Shown: positions 24,253 through 35,770, counted from the stretch's first letter. The stretch: DNA of 64,000 nt from Marisa cornuarietis (GCA_004794655.1 SMMW01000145.1:1785501-1849500); one strand, 5' to 3'. Numbers and translations: made by a program. Notes: generated from the sequence alone by a model not told the origin.

Positions 24253-27200
24253 GTAGGATGCAAGTCTCACTGATGCAGGTAGTGTTAATACCAATGTACT
24301 TCTGTATTTTTGTGGTACCTTATTCACTCGCGTGGTTTTACACAAAGTAAAAATATTATACCGGGAGGCTGATTAAGACATCTACCTTTCTCTCTCTTTG
24401 TATCCACTTTACTCTGTCTCTATCCGCCGTCCTCTTACATTAATCTTTCTCACCTGTTTTATTAGTCGAGTGTTTGTTAGTTAGGATCCAAAAGAATGAC
24501 AATAAAGAACAGAAAAGAAAGGGACATAATTTTTTAAAACCTTAAAGAAAATACTGTTTTCATTCTCGATAAACACAAAATGTCTTTATTCAGGAAAGAT
24601 TAAAAAAAAGTCCGGCGCAGATGTAGACATGGGGCATCGCACCAAACCTGCATCAGGTAGGAGAGTCATCGTTCGTGGTCGTCAAACACAGATCGAGGCG
24701 GCAGTAAGTCTCATCCATCAGCAAACAGGTACACAGGTGAGTGAAGCAGTGATGAGCAGAAAGTAGCCCTGAGCAGTGGATACATTGAATATCAATGTGA
24801 TTAGTTTAAAGTAACAATGAGCAGATGATACTAACATTGGATATCAATATGATTAGTTTAAAGTAACAATGAGCAGATGATACTAACATTACATAATATC
24901 GTCAACAATCTTATGTCCAACTCAATGCCGGAAGCCAAACAGCTGCCCGAACATGGACAGTCTATAAAAGAAGAAAAGAATGTGGTGACCGCACACTTTA
25001 TTGTTTTCAACGGGACTTGATTGATTAAATACAACGTTGGTCAAACCTTTGATGTGCCGGGAACAACGAAATCCTTTAAAGACGATACCCGCTTATCAAC
25101 AAAACCGATCTGGTCATATAGTCCGGTCTGTACAAATACTCAACTACACTAGCATGGCTAGACTGTACAGACTAGTGTGTACTGTCCTGACTAGACTGCA
25201 TCGACTAGTGTGTACTGTCCTGACTAGACTGTATCGACTAGTGTGTACTGTCCTGACTAGACTCTATCGACTAGTGTGTACTGTCCTGACTAGACTCTAT
25301 CGACTAGTGTGTACTGTCCTGACTAGACTGTATCAACTAGTATGTACTGTCCTGACTAGACTGTATCGACTAGTGTGTACTGTCCTGACTAGACTGTATC
25401 AACTAGTATGTACTGTCCTGACTAGACTGTATCGACTAGTGTGTACTGTCCTGACTAGACTGTATCAACTAGTATGTACTGTCCTGACTAGACTGTATCG
25501 ACTAGTGTGTACTGTCCTGACTAGACTGTATCAACTAGTATGTACTGTCCTGACTAGACTGTATCGACTAGTGTGTCCTGTCCTGACTAGACTGTATCAA
25601 CTAGTGTGTACTGTCCTGACTAGACTGTATCGACTAGTGTGTACTGTCCTGACTAGACTGTAGAAGTTGGCGTTTCTCTGTTTCTCCGGTTAGAGACAAG
25701 CGTCCAGCTCAGGGGTAGAAGAGAAATCATTTGTCTGGCAGCCGCAGGCGGAACTCGAAATTCAGTCAATCTTGGAATATTTTTCATATCAGCAAAATTT
25801 ATATTGTACCAAGACTGATTTGTTTTTTATATTTCTTTACCTTGATTTTACCCTTTTTTAAGGTACCCAGGTCTGTAACTGCCTTAACTACATAGTACGG
25901 TTTTGAATCGACACAATTAAAAGTCCGTAAAACTTGGATAAATGATAAAATATTTATTAATCAGTTTGCAAAATTGAGAAAATTGCTGCAGAGTAGGTTA
26001 CACCCTTTTAGATACTTGGTTGTATCCCACATTTATTAAAGAACATTTCATGCATGATTTTAGTTGGTATTTTTCAAGTTATTGTTGTGTGGTTAATGTA
26101 TAAATCAGATTATTTTCACTATCCCAAAACACTTTCATTGACATATCACACATTGTGATCTGTGTGTGTATGTAAGCAGGTAAGGCGAGTGCTCAAGTAA
26201 ACGAATAATTGAAACGGAATTGGCAATGACATAACGACAAACTTTTACTAATACAGAATCCTACGATTCAGCTTAGTGCTTGTAGAGTGAATATATTAAT
26301 TAATAGAAAAAGAAAAACAATGCATGAGTTAATTAAAATGTTGTTGACACAGGTAAACGCAGCACTAAGACAGTTATCCTGGTTACAATGGGTTGAGGCA
26401 TCGTTCCCTGATCTCTACTCACGCGCCTACTTCCTGCCTCCTGTCTACTTCAACCGCGTGCCGATGACCAGCCAGTCAGTTGTTGGTCAGGATGTTCTAG
26501 TCCTTCAGTCAGCACCTGGACAGACCGCTCAGTCCAGCCGACCAGCGACGACTCCATCCACTGCTGGACAGACTTGTCTTCCTCAGCCTCCTCGTGTTCA
26601 GGACAGTGATGTCAGAGATGATGCAGCCATACAGAGGTTACTCTTCTGTCTGCAGGAAATGACTAAACAGGAGAGAGAAGTGTTGGTTGGAATGAGTAAT
26701 CTGCAGTTCGGACAGTACCTGGGTGAGCCTTGTTACGCTGCTGCGGCTGCCCAGCTCCCCCTACCCGCCAGCCTTCCTCCTGCTCTATCACAGAACTGGA
26801 AACAGGGAGACTTTGATGTGCTTCTGATTCACCGACATCACGGCCTTGTCATCTGTGAGATAAAGGCGTTTGGTGACAACACACAGACACTGAACATGTC
26901 ACAACAGGATGTAGACAATAACATTAGACAGAAAGTGAAAGACGCCGTCTCACAGCTGGACAAGGCGGAGGCCATGTTGTCTCACCTGTCGTCCGACATC
27001 GCTCCTGGTCTGCGCATCACTAAGACCCTCGCTTTCCCCAACCTCACGGCTCGTCAAGTTCAACAGGCCATCTCCAGCGACACCCAGCTAACTCAGGTTT
27101 CACTCCCCTTATGTCTCTTTTACATACTTAGACATGACCACGAACACTTCACAAAGTATCTTTCTTTACCTGACGTATTGGTAATCAGTTTTCTGTATCT

Positions 27201-29257
27201 GGAAGCCACGTGTTTGCTAATGATGCTGTTTCTCAGAGAAAGGTCAACGTTTTGAGTAAGCCAGTCTGGGGACAGCTGCACAACATGTCTAACTACCCAA
27301 ACTTTTTGTAGAAATCAAGACTTGAGGTAAATATTTCTGAATGTTTATTTTAAGAAATGTGTCACGGGCTCTAAGAACTTTTTTCTTCTACATTTACTCC
27401 ATTATCTACTATGCACGCTTGATCTGCATTGATTTAGGTGTAGATGTGAACAGAAACAAAGACAGGTTCGATTCTTCAACAAAGCAGACAAGAAATCTGA
27501 TTTTAAATTGAAGCGATGGCATGTTGTTTCAACAGTCAGGGCCAGTTTGTCCATCAGGCGTACTATGCAGTCGCCTAGGGGATGGTCACTGATGGGGGTC
27601 AAACAATGGTTGAAGTGCTCTTATCAATGTTTGCGAGCGTGTATGTACATCTACATGTAGCTACGCTCGCGCCACTCTTCTTTCTTTTTCACACAAATAG
27701 GCCCCGCAATCGATTCCAACAATTAATGTTTTAAAAGTTAGGAAGAAATGAAATGGTAAAAGAAATTTTAAAAAAATCTGTCTAAAACTGATAGAAAGTT
27801 AGGTCCCCCCCCCCCGCCGGCAATGTCACGTACCTGCTTTTGGCAATTCGGCGGTCAGGTAATCCTGCACCAACGATCAGTTGAGTTAATGTCCAATACA
27901 CAGGTGTTCACTAACTCGGTATAGATGTCCACCCGAACCGACGATCACAAAGTTACATCTCAAGCGGGTGAGTGGTGTGTGTCGTGTGTCAGACATTTGT
28001 CTATGTCTGCGTTACTCACAGCGCTTGGGACGCACCGTTATTAGAGAGGCAGCTCACAGCAGACGACGATTTCAAGGCTATTTTTATCCGGTTCATAGAG
28101 GGGTGGGGGGTGTGAAAGTCGTGGGTTTTTTTTCACTGAGTGTAGCAAGGTTTGACGTCATGCCGTTGCTACGTCACGCATCGTCTGCTGGAGTGCCGAG
28201 TTCGCGAAATTTCTCTAGCATTGGGGGGCTCGCTGTTCATTGCCCCTCCCAGCCCTGTCCAGAGCTTTGCTAAGGTCGTTTTTTGTGTAGGTTTTCTCTT
28301 GTGTGTTTATGTGTCCATGTATTTTCCACCTTCATTTCATCCACGTGTAATTAAAGTTTTTATTTGTAATGTTAATTTTGTCTTTGTTGTGGTCTATGTC
28401 CCTTAGAGGTTCACTAGGTACGTCGTGTCCTGACTCTGGCCGAGTGGGTGGCTGTGTGTTGGTGCCGGCTATGTGAGCGGTTGCGAGCGAGCATCCGGCG
28501 ACACTGGGGGTGGGTGGGTGGAGGGGGGCGATCTGCGAACGTCTGCACAGGCGTTATCTGTAACTGATGATCGGCAGGTTATATCCGGCAGGTTATATCT
28601 GACAGTATACAGTTCACCTGGATTATATCCAAAGCAGGTATTCGATAGCACAGAAGGAGTCCGTCCAAACTGACGAATTAGAACATTGAGTTTTACAAGA
28701 AACACAAGAGTAGATCACGGGTTGCAGAACAGCATCACTATCGTCAATCCCCAGTCTATGTTGATTCAGCATCGCCCTTCGGCAGGAGTGTTTCAGCGAC
28801 TGTAGTTACCGCTGTAGTGGTCAGTAGTGTCTCAGACATCTCCGCTGACTTTGGAGTCTGGTTTGGGTCTGCTTGACCCTCGGTGTAAGTACTGATCCAC
28901 CTACTACCCTTCGGTAGAGAGATGTCGGAGTCCGGTATAAAACTTCTGCTGAGGGCGTGAAGGCGGGTTAAGGTGCCGCATTTAGTGACCATTTGTGATA
29001 AGTGACCACATTTGATAAGTAACCGTTTGCGGTAAGTGACCGCGTGTGGAGAAATTATTGTCCCATGCACACATATATCTAGCCACAGTCATGGACACAA
29101 GCTGTCCGAAGAAAAAAGAAAGGAAGGGTGTCGACTGGGTTCTTTCACTTAAGCCAAGTGTAACAAACAATATTTCCAGACTGGCAATTCTGTATAATAC
29201 TCCTAACAGAAATATAATGAAAAATGCCATCTAGTCAAGTTTGTAGCTTGTTTTCTT

Positions 29258-29288
<31 letters not shown>

Positions 29289-32200
29289 CAGGACCTGTGT
29301 CGGTGTCTAGGAACACGAGATCCCGTCGACATCTCTGGTCTTTGTCTATTCTCTGATCAGTTGTCCGACTCTAAGACCCCGTGGGATGTTAATCAAGACG
29401 TGATAGAGAATCTCCGAGAATGGTGGACACGACGTGTGACTGTGTCTGGGCCCGACAGTCACATGACACGTCACATGTACAAGATACTAGTATCACGGTA
29501 ATATATACTGCGTTCAGTTATCATGACATAACTTTAGCTAACACGATATGAGTTTATATTGTCAAAAGAATAATCTCTTGATAAAATGCATGTGTCATGC
29601 CTTTGACATTAAAAAGGCATTTGGCAGAGTCTGGCTCGAGAGGCTTTGGCATGTGATGCGAGAATTTCAACATCAAGAAGGCCTCGTGTCATCAAAGCGC
29701 TGTACACTAGCTCAACGAGTGCAGTAAATAATCAAATAGGAGCTTTTCACCACAGTAGGTGTACCTCAAAGATGTGCCCTATCACCGGTGCTGTTTAATA
29801 TCTTCTTGGAGAACATCACGCTCGAAGGTGTCCATGACCATCATACTTCCATTTCCATTGGTGGAAAACCGATCTGCAATCTATGCTTTGCAGACGACGT
29901 GGATCTAATAAAGAACAACAAGACCTCACCAACAGACAGACAGTTCAAATGCATATGGAATGGAGACCAGGATGGCGGCTCCACGCAAGATATCCGCATC
30001 AGGATCGCAACAGCAACAGCGGTAGTGGCTAGGCTATGTAGGGTCTGGGATAGCCACAAGATAAGGTTCATTACCAAGTACAGGCTGTACAAATCCCTGG
30101 TAGTGCCGATCCTGCTCTACGGATGCGACACGTGGACTCTGCTCGCCGAAACGGAAAGGAGAATCCAGGCTTTCGAGAACAAGTCCCTGAGGAGGCTGCT
30201 CTGGATCTCATCCAAAGAACATAAAACCAACGACTTTGTACAAAACAAGATGGCCACACTCGTAGGACACCAGGAACTTCTACTATCAACAGTCAAGCGA
30301 CGTAAGCTGGTCTTCTTTGGCCATGTGACCCGGCACAACACCCTGTCGATTACAGTCCTTCAAGGCACCTTGCAGGGTGGCCGACACCGCGGTGGTCAGA
30401 GAAAGAACTGGCTTACGAACATCAAAGACTGGACTGGTCGTCCTGTACAGGACCTGCTGACTATCCCGGCACTAACAGGGATTTGTACAGCTTGTACATG
30501 GTAGTCAACCTTATCTTGTGGCTATCCCATATCCCATCTAGCCTACCCATTGCTGTTGTTGCTGTTGCGATCCTGATGCGGATATTTGGCGTGGAGCTGC
30601 CGTCCTTGGAGAGGGTGGCTCCGAAGTATTTGAAGCTGCTGACCTCTTTGATAAAGATTTATGCTTTGCGTTGCGATTGATCATAACTTTGCTCTTTTCA
30701 GTGCTGGTGTCCATTCCATATGTATTCAAGCTGTCTGTCAGTCTGTTGGTGAGGTCTTGCAGTTCTTTGTTTGTACCTGCTAACAGATCTATGTCATCTG
30801 CAAAGAGTAGGTTGCAGATTGGTCTTCCACCGATTGAAATGGAAGTATGATTGTCATGAAGAGCTTCGAGGATGATTTTCTCATGTTTTTTTCTTGCACT
30901 CATTCCTAACCAGTTCATTGCACTCAGACATTAATCAATGTTGTGTATTTTAATGTTCTGTTACACTTGCACGAGTTATGCATTATATGTTCCACCACAA
31001 AAGCTGCAAAATACTCCACGTACACAGACGTGGCTGTCCTCAACTGTGGCGTCTGTCGTTGGTCCATCATTGCCAGAGCAGACCTACAGTTAGTCTTCAC
31101 ACGTGTGCTTGTATTTTGACTAGTGGGTCGTCAGGTGCAGATGTATAGGTATAGAGGTATATAAATATGTCGTCCCACCAAGGGGGAATGTCATGCGCAG
31201 CATAGGTATCTTCGTGTTTTATAGGTACACTCGTATTTTAAAGTTATGCCTTTTTACCAGAGGGATGTCAGGCACAAGGATCGGTATGCAGGTATTTTAT
31301 AGGTATACTGGAATATGAAAGTTATACTAGTATCCTATAGGTATGCTGGGATATTACAGATATACTCGTAGTTTATAGGTATGGTTCATCAAGCACAAGT
31401 ACTTGTATAGAAGTATGCAGGACTGTCATCATAGAAGTCATTTAACGTTGCTGAGCCACTGTTTTTTTATTTTATCCTTAATATGTTTGTTCTAGGTTCT
31501 GTGGTCCGGCGACAACAGTGAGTGTGCCATGTACATGTCCTCCACGTGTGAGTGTCAAGACCCTGGGTCAGGCCGTGTGGTGTACAGGAGAGTGCTATAC
31601 TGCTGTAATAACACTCTTCCCGGAGCAACTTCACCTGCTCAACACGGCGCCTCCCACACTCTTTGTCACCGGACCGCCCGGCACAGGTAAAACTGTGGTG
31701 CTGCTGCTGATGGCCATAGAATGGCTGCGATGTGGTCACCACGTCTACATTGTGAGTACTTGTGATGAGAGTCGTGCAGCGTGCATCATGTTGTATCACC
31801 TGCTGCTGCAGACAGTAAACACACAACAGTCAGCAGGGGTATCACCCGGTCAGCTTCACCTCCTGCAGTATCATCTTGATGACGGTAAACATGTGGAGAA
31901 GGCCGTCAACGAGTTGTCACAGGCAGCGAGAGAAGGGTCGTTGTATGTCGTCGCTGATGAAGTAGGGCGTGAGTACAGGTGAGGTGTAGAGCGTGTGATG
32001 TGGTGATAAACACACATGTAGGTGGCGCACCTTTTTATCTTATTACGACCAGCAGGTGTTTAACAGGTGATAATTTTTCAATCATTGTGACACGTGATGG
32101 AAGTGATGTGATGTAAAAGTAGATTTTTTGTTACATCGGCTGTTATACATATTGTGTAGCTTGTAACGTTTCGCGGCTCAAACTCCTTTTTGTTTCTCGT

Positions 32201-32338
32201 AATTAAGACTCATTTGTTTACTTAAGACGTACAACCTAGTACCACTTCTGTCTTTATTATTTTTTACTTTCCTCTTGTTTTATTTTTTTTTCTGTTTTTG
32301 CTGCGAAATGAGCATTCTTCCGAATGGATACCTGCGCG

Positions 32339-32435
<97 letters not shown>

Positions 32436-35400
32436 AAGCGTATGTAGATCAGTGGCACGTTCTAGGGAAGCCACGTGACCGTGTGACGCAAACCACAAAA
32501 GATCTCTGAGGTTCTGCGGTCTTCCACAGCGGCAACTACAAAAATCTAAAAACATTCCTGACGAAGGTCAGCGCGGAGTCGTTGCAGACTGAGGATACCT
32601 ACAGCAAGGCTGGTCTTCAAGCCGCAAGCATAGCTACTTGTAGATGTACACTCACGCTTGTATCCATTTATAAGTGCACTCTTCACCCAAAACGTTACAT
32701 AGCTACACGTGTGATTGTTGTGACGTCATTTGCACGATACAAAAACATAAACACATATCAGTGACAGTGTAAAATGTGTTACAGTGATTGCTACAAGATC
32801 AACTACTTCAAGACTTTGTGTGACAAGCTGCTGACACAAGTTCCTCGTCTCCATCTTTGGGCGGCAAGTTGTTTCCATGGAGACGCACCCGCCGGCTGGC
32901 AAGTGGAATATTTAACCAGACCCCTCCGCTCTCCACCGGCCGTCGTCAGGGAAGTGGAGCAGGACGAGTATATCACTGTAGACCATCATGTCCAGCCGTA
33001 CAGTCAGCGTGGTGTGTCCGTCCACACAGACGGCCCGCCAGTCACACGACTGTATCACCGAGGTCAGGGTCACTCAGGTCGCTGGTCAGATGACTGTGTC
33101 ACGTGCGGTCGTGAGGTGGCCACCTTCCTACACAGTCTCCGTGTTGGTGTTACAGGTAGGTGTGGGTATTGTGTAGTGTAACGTTGAAAGGAATGTAGTC
33201 AAAAACAAACGACGCCAAGCTTGTTGGTCCTAATTCTGCATTATCAAAGATACTGAATACTAGAAGAAGAGTCATAGCGCCAAGTCTCCGATGTAAACAG
33301 CGACCCTAGCGGACTCCATGAGGCACCAATTCATGGGAGATAATTACCTACAAGCATTAAAGAAATTTGGTTTGTCGTCGTCTAGTAAATCACAGTCAAA
33401 CATGTGTGCACCATCCTGATGATATTTTTCACTGTGTACTTATTGCGTTTGAAGTTTTTCTCGTACATAATTTGTTTCTTCATAAAGACTAGCAAGCAAA
33501 ACACCATAGACGTACACCAGGAGGCGCTCAAAGAGTGTTTACATTGATCTTCATCTTTTTTATGCTATTATTATTTGTCTGAATAATAATAATTATTATT
33601 ATTATTTCTAACCAAGGTAGATTCGGTGGATCACTAGTAACTCAAGTGTACAGCTGGTCGGCCTGACTGTCAAGTACATAGAAATCTTGCAGTGCGCTTG
33701 TCTTTATCTGACCATCTCACCTTTTGCTTTTTACCTGTTTAGATCTGTGTCATAACAAAATCACGGGGATGAGCTGTTCCTTTTTGGCTTTTGTTGACAG
33801 TTTGTTGTTGCTGACACATTGAGCTGCATTCAAAGTTTTTTTGTTGGGTGGTAGAATCTGCTTTGATAAATATTTTTTCATGTTGCAACTTTTGTTTACT
33901 AGGTGACAGCTGGAGAATTAATGAAACATCAGGTGGGCTGTCAGGGATGTCTTGTGTAGTTGTGCTTTCTGGCACCTGTGACTGGTTAGGTTTTTCTGGA
34001 AATAGAAATAAATACACTATGCACAGGCACGCACACAGTGGGGCAGGTATGGAAACCACAGCTATAGCTTTGTTTTTATTTACATTTTTATAATAAACAT
34101 GTAGCGAACAGACATGCACTGTCATGTAAATATACACATGTATGCACACAATACAAACCTCATATTCTTTTCATGTTTTGTTAGATAATGAATTCCGCCC
34201 TGATATCAGAGATCTTTCTTTCTAAGGGTAGGGGGTTGTAGATGTGACATATGGCGTTGGTTTTGGCACCTTGGAAACTGATGGCACATCACATCAAATC
34301 TGCCTATTCTTTTAAGCTACATTCACGAAATGTGAGTTCTCAAAACGGTCTCTACGCAGGCAGCAGCCAGCTTTAAACAGAATTCCTATATCTTGCCTGA
34401 GTAGGTCTTTCCAACTGGTCCTTTGTACCCACTGCTTGCATCTATTGAGGACAAAAACCCCGCCATCAATAACATTGATGCAGGCCGCCTGTGCTCTCGA
34501 TCTCTTCGTTTGCTCGATTACTCGGTGTCATCAACAAATACTCAAATTCACTTAAACGGCAAAAAGAATCCACACCTACCAGAAAATTGATCAACCTGTC
34601 AAACTTATCAAATCTGTTATCACTTTTTGACAACGCATGCTATGTATACAACCGAGAAAATGAAGTAGCAGACGACACTGTTCAGCATCAATCATCTTCC
34701 ACAAGAAATATTTCTGTCTGTAAAGAACGTTTTGTAAAAATGATCATGTCCTAACCTTGCTTCAGTGAAAATCGAAAAAACGGTTTTCCAGGGTATTTGT
34801 AACAGGAATTTGTGCAACCAAAGATTCTACATGAGTCTCCACCAGCTCGAAACTTCGCTTTCGCCGCCATCATGGAGTCCGTTAGGTGGCGCTGTCTTCG
34901 CTGTGGTCGTGAAAAATTCCGTCTATCTTGTAGTATTTATTATCTTTATTATGAACCATGTTATAGTATTCACTAGTGATATTGTGATCCATCCTGTAGT
35001 ATTCACTAGCTTTATTATGATCCATCTTGTAGTATTTAATATCTTTGGTTTGACTGAGTGGGTTGAAGGAAGTTTATATGTTTCACCACCATTACTCACC
35101 CACTACTCGGTTACATACTCATATGTATGTCAGTCTGTACGCATTCTGTGACATGTGACACAAAATAAACAAACTGTGAATGTTGACAGAGAGTGGCACA
35201 ACAACAGTCACCTCCACCAGCGGCGGCACAGCACCAGCCTGTCTACAGTGGAGAGACGTGCTGGTGTTGAACTGGCGTGACGTTAGTGACTACCCGGGTA
35301 TGGTGAAGGGACTGAAACAAGCGGGTATCCCAGTGCAGGTGATGAATAAAGAAGACATCGAGGACGTGGCCACGGCCCGCAGTGACGTGGTGTGGGTGGC

Positions 35401-35617
35401 GCGTGGACGTCGCGTTCGTGGTCTGGAGAGAAAAGTTGTGGTCTGTCTGTACGAGCCTCTGGTTGACTTGCTAAGATCTGGTTTATTTGATGGAGGTAGA
35501 CCTGAGGTCAGAGAGGTAGCAAGTAGGTCTGAGTTGTTAAGGATGAACGACCTGCGATCGACACGACTTGACCTCATGTCCCGCTGCAAAGAACAGCTTG
35601 TGATTGTCTCCCCTTGA
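24168..35617 (+). CDS. KH-like / NERD-like nuclease / SF1 helicase fusion protein (seven exons, 819 aa)
   Basis: Exons: 24168-24252, 24594-24736, 26353-27096, 29292-29497, 31496-31978, 32785-33155, 35190-35617. All splice sites are GT-AG and phases chain as 1,0,0,2,2,1, giving 2460 nt with no stop until TGA. MGQSQSK fits an N-myristoylation signal. Residues about 29-72 resemble a KH fold (IKKKSGADVD, RRVIVRGRQTQIEAAVSLI), though no GxxG loop is evident. A NERD-like PD-(D/E)XK core has D231, E245 and K247. The motor has Walker A 452-459, Walker B D547-E548, YLTRPLRSP at 596, GLERKVVV at 755-762 and MSRC near 807. Inference: a membrane-linked protein that binds and cuts or unwinds nucleic acid, perhaps in antiviral or anti-transposon defence. 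No described gene name is assigned. Its minus-strand paralogue lies at 4112-9320. Confidence 0.85.
24594..24736 (+). CDS. exon 2: KH-like segment
   Basis: 143 nt, acceptor TTATTCAG and donor CAG/GTGAGT, phase 1 in and 0 out. It encodes GKIKKKSGADVD and GRRVIVRGRQTQIEAAVSLI, the helix-strand-helix pattern of a type I KH domain. It is absent from the minus-strand paralogue. Confidence 0.8.
24780..24892. repeat. tandem duplication of about 55 bp (two copies)
   Basis: Two copies share GATTAGTTTAAAGTAACAAT and GAGCAGATGATACTAACATT. It lies in intron 2 of the helicase gene. Confidence 0.85.
25157..25662. repeat. 33 bp minisatellite, about 15 copies
   Basis: The unit is TGTACTGTCCTGACTAGACT followed by GTATCGACTAGTG. 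Alternating CGACTAGTG and CAACTAGTA variants give a 66 bp higher-order unit. A unit length divisible by three keeps a 208-codon frame open with an 11-residue repeat. This is intron 2 of the helicase gene, so the frame is not counted as a gene. Confidence 0.95.
25663..26352. other. intron 2, unique part
   Basis: AT-rich sequence with no further exon or element recognised. Confidence 0.5.
26353..27096 (+). CDS. exon 3: NERD-like nuclease exon
   Basis: 744 nt, acceptor GACACAG and donor CAG/GTTTCA, phase 0 both sides. Same length as its counterpart at 7816-7073. Core: GDFDVLLIHRHHGLVICEIK, with conserved FGQYLGEP before and AFPNLTARQVQQAI after. Confidence 0.9.
27097..29291. other. intron 3 of the plus-strand gene
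   Basis: No exon recognised. It contains a diverged CAGCTGCACAACATG piece at 27276 like one end of the MITE at 22800, a C-run at 27806 and a (TTTA)n tract at 29251-29288 that serves as the polypyrimidine tract of the next acceptor. Confidence 0.45.
29292..29497 (+). CDS. exon 4: conserved linker exon
   Basis: 206 nt, acceptor TTTACAG and donor CG/GTAATA, phase 0 in and 2 out. It encodes DLCRCLGTRDPVD, FSDQLSDSKTPWDV and GPDSHMTRHMYKILVS. Same length as exon 3 of the minus-strand copy. Confidence 0.85.
29599..30463 (+). mobile_element. LINE fragment: non-LTR reverse transcriptase
   Basis: It encodes AFDIKKAFGRVWLERLWHVM (finger region), SPVLFNIFLENI, and the catalytic FADD in CNLCFADDVDL, then LLYGCDTWTLL, NDFVQNKMATLVGHQELLLS and GGRHRGGQRKNWLTNIKDW. 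Stops near 29720 and a deletion of about 170 bp after CFADDVDL (relative to the copy at 30465-30925) make it inactive. It is cut at 30463 where an inverted copy begins. It sits in intron 4 of the helicase gene in the same orientation. The clade is not certain. Confidence 0.85.
30465..30925 (-). mobile_element. second LINE fragment, inverted
   Basis: The minus strand encodes HDNHTSISIGGRPICNLLFA, then DDIDLLAGTNKELQDL and TSTEKSKVMINRNAKH. It is the same family as the plus copy at 29599-30463 and keeps the part that copy has lost. The two abut tail to tail at about 30464. Confidence 0.85.
30926..31495. other. rest of intron 4; irregular TATAGGTATACT repeats
   Basis: At 31150-31390 loosely spaced copies of TTATAGGTATACTCGTAT-like sequence occur, a decayed minisatellite. 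No exon seen. Confidence 0.45.
31496..31978 (+). CDS. exon 5: P-loop exon with Walker A and B
   Basis: 483 nt, acceptor GTTCTAG and donor CAG/GTGAGG, phase 2 both sides. Walker A GPPGTGKT at 31671-31694 and Walker B SLYVVADE ending at 31961. The 31497-31745 part is nearly identical to the minus-strand paralogue at silent sites also. Confidence 0.9.
31979..32784. other. intron 5 of the plus-strand gene
   Basis: It contains a SINE-like tail and an ATC microsatellite (separate entries) and no exon. Confidence 0.5.
32305..32433 (+). repeat. SINE tail with (ATC)n microsatellite
   Basis: ATTCTTCCGAATGGATACCT plus GCGCGTC leads into about 32 ATC units (32338-32433). An inverted copy of the same leader lies at 36508-36560 next to a (GAT)n tract, so the microsatellite belongs to a mobile short element. 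Confidence 0.7.
32785..33155 (+). CDS. exon 6: helicase motifs III and IV region
   Basis: 371 nt, acceptor GTTACAG and donor ACAG/GTAGGT, phase 2 in and 1 out. It encodes VPRLHLWAAS, YLTRPLRSPPAVVREV and DDCVTCGRE. It is 3 nt shorter than the minus-strand counterpart. Confidence 0.85.
33156..35189. other. intron 6 of the plus-strand gene
   Basis: It contains an ATT/AAT tract at 33575-33607, a 33 bp direct repeat at about 34931-35046 (GTAGTATTCACTAGCTTTAT unit, 3-4 copies) and a possible antisense exon at 33995-33900. No sense-strand exon seen. Confidence 0.45.
35190..35617 (+). CDS. exon 7: helicase C-terminal motifs V and VI, stop
   Basis: 428 nt, acceptor TTGACAG, phase 1 in, stop TGA. 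It encodes CLQWRDVLVLNWRDVSDYPG, VRGLERKVVVCLYE and RLDLMSRCKEQLVIVSP. The last two resemble UvrD-like motifs V and VI, with the arginine of MSR in the motif VI position. Confidence 0.85.
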
Positions 35618-35708
35618 GACTGAGGAACGACGTCAACACGTCATCACATCGTGGCGTCATACACATGACGTCATTATATTTTCTCACAACACCAGGTCCG
35701 TGTGTCTG

Positions 35709-35711
<3 letters not shown>

Positions 35712-35768
<57 letters not shown>
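35712..35768. repeat. (CA)n microsatellite
   Basis: A perfect CA run in the probable 3' UTR or downstream flank of the plus-strand helicase gene. Confidence 0.95.

Positions 35769-35770
<2 letters not shown>

Noticed and set aside
25037..25663. 208-codon frame with an 11-residue repeat
   Set aside because: It is the translated 33 bp minisatellite; splice phases show that it lies in intron 2.
27968..28273. 101-codon plus-strand frame
   Set aside because: It lies in intron 3 of the helicase gene and matches nothing known to me.
31467..31826. 119-codon minus-strand frame
   Set aside because: It is antisense to the P-loop exon; the same shadow occurs at 5446-5769.
32275..32555. Poly-Ile, poly-Met and poly-Ser frames
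   Set aside because: These are translations of the ATC microsatellite; the same applies at 42417-42729.
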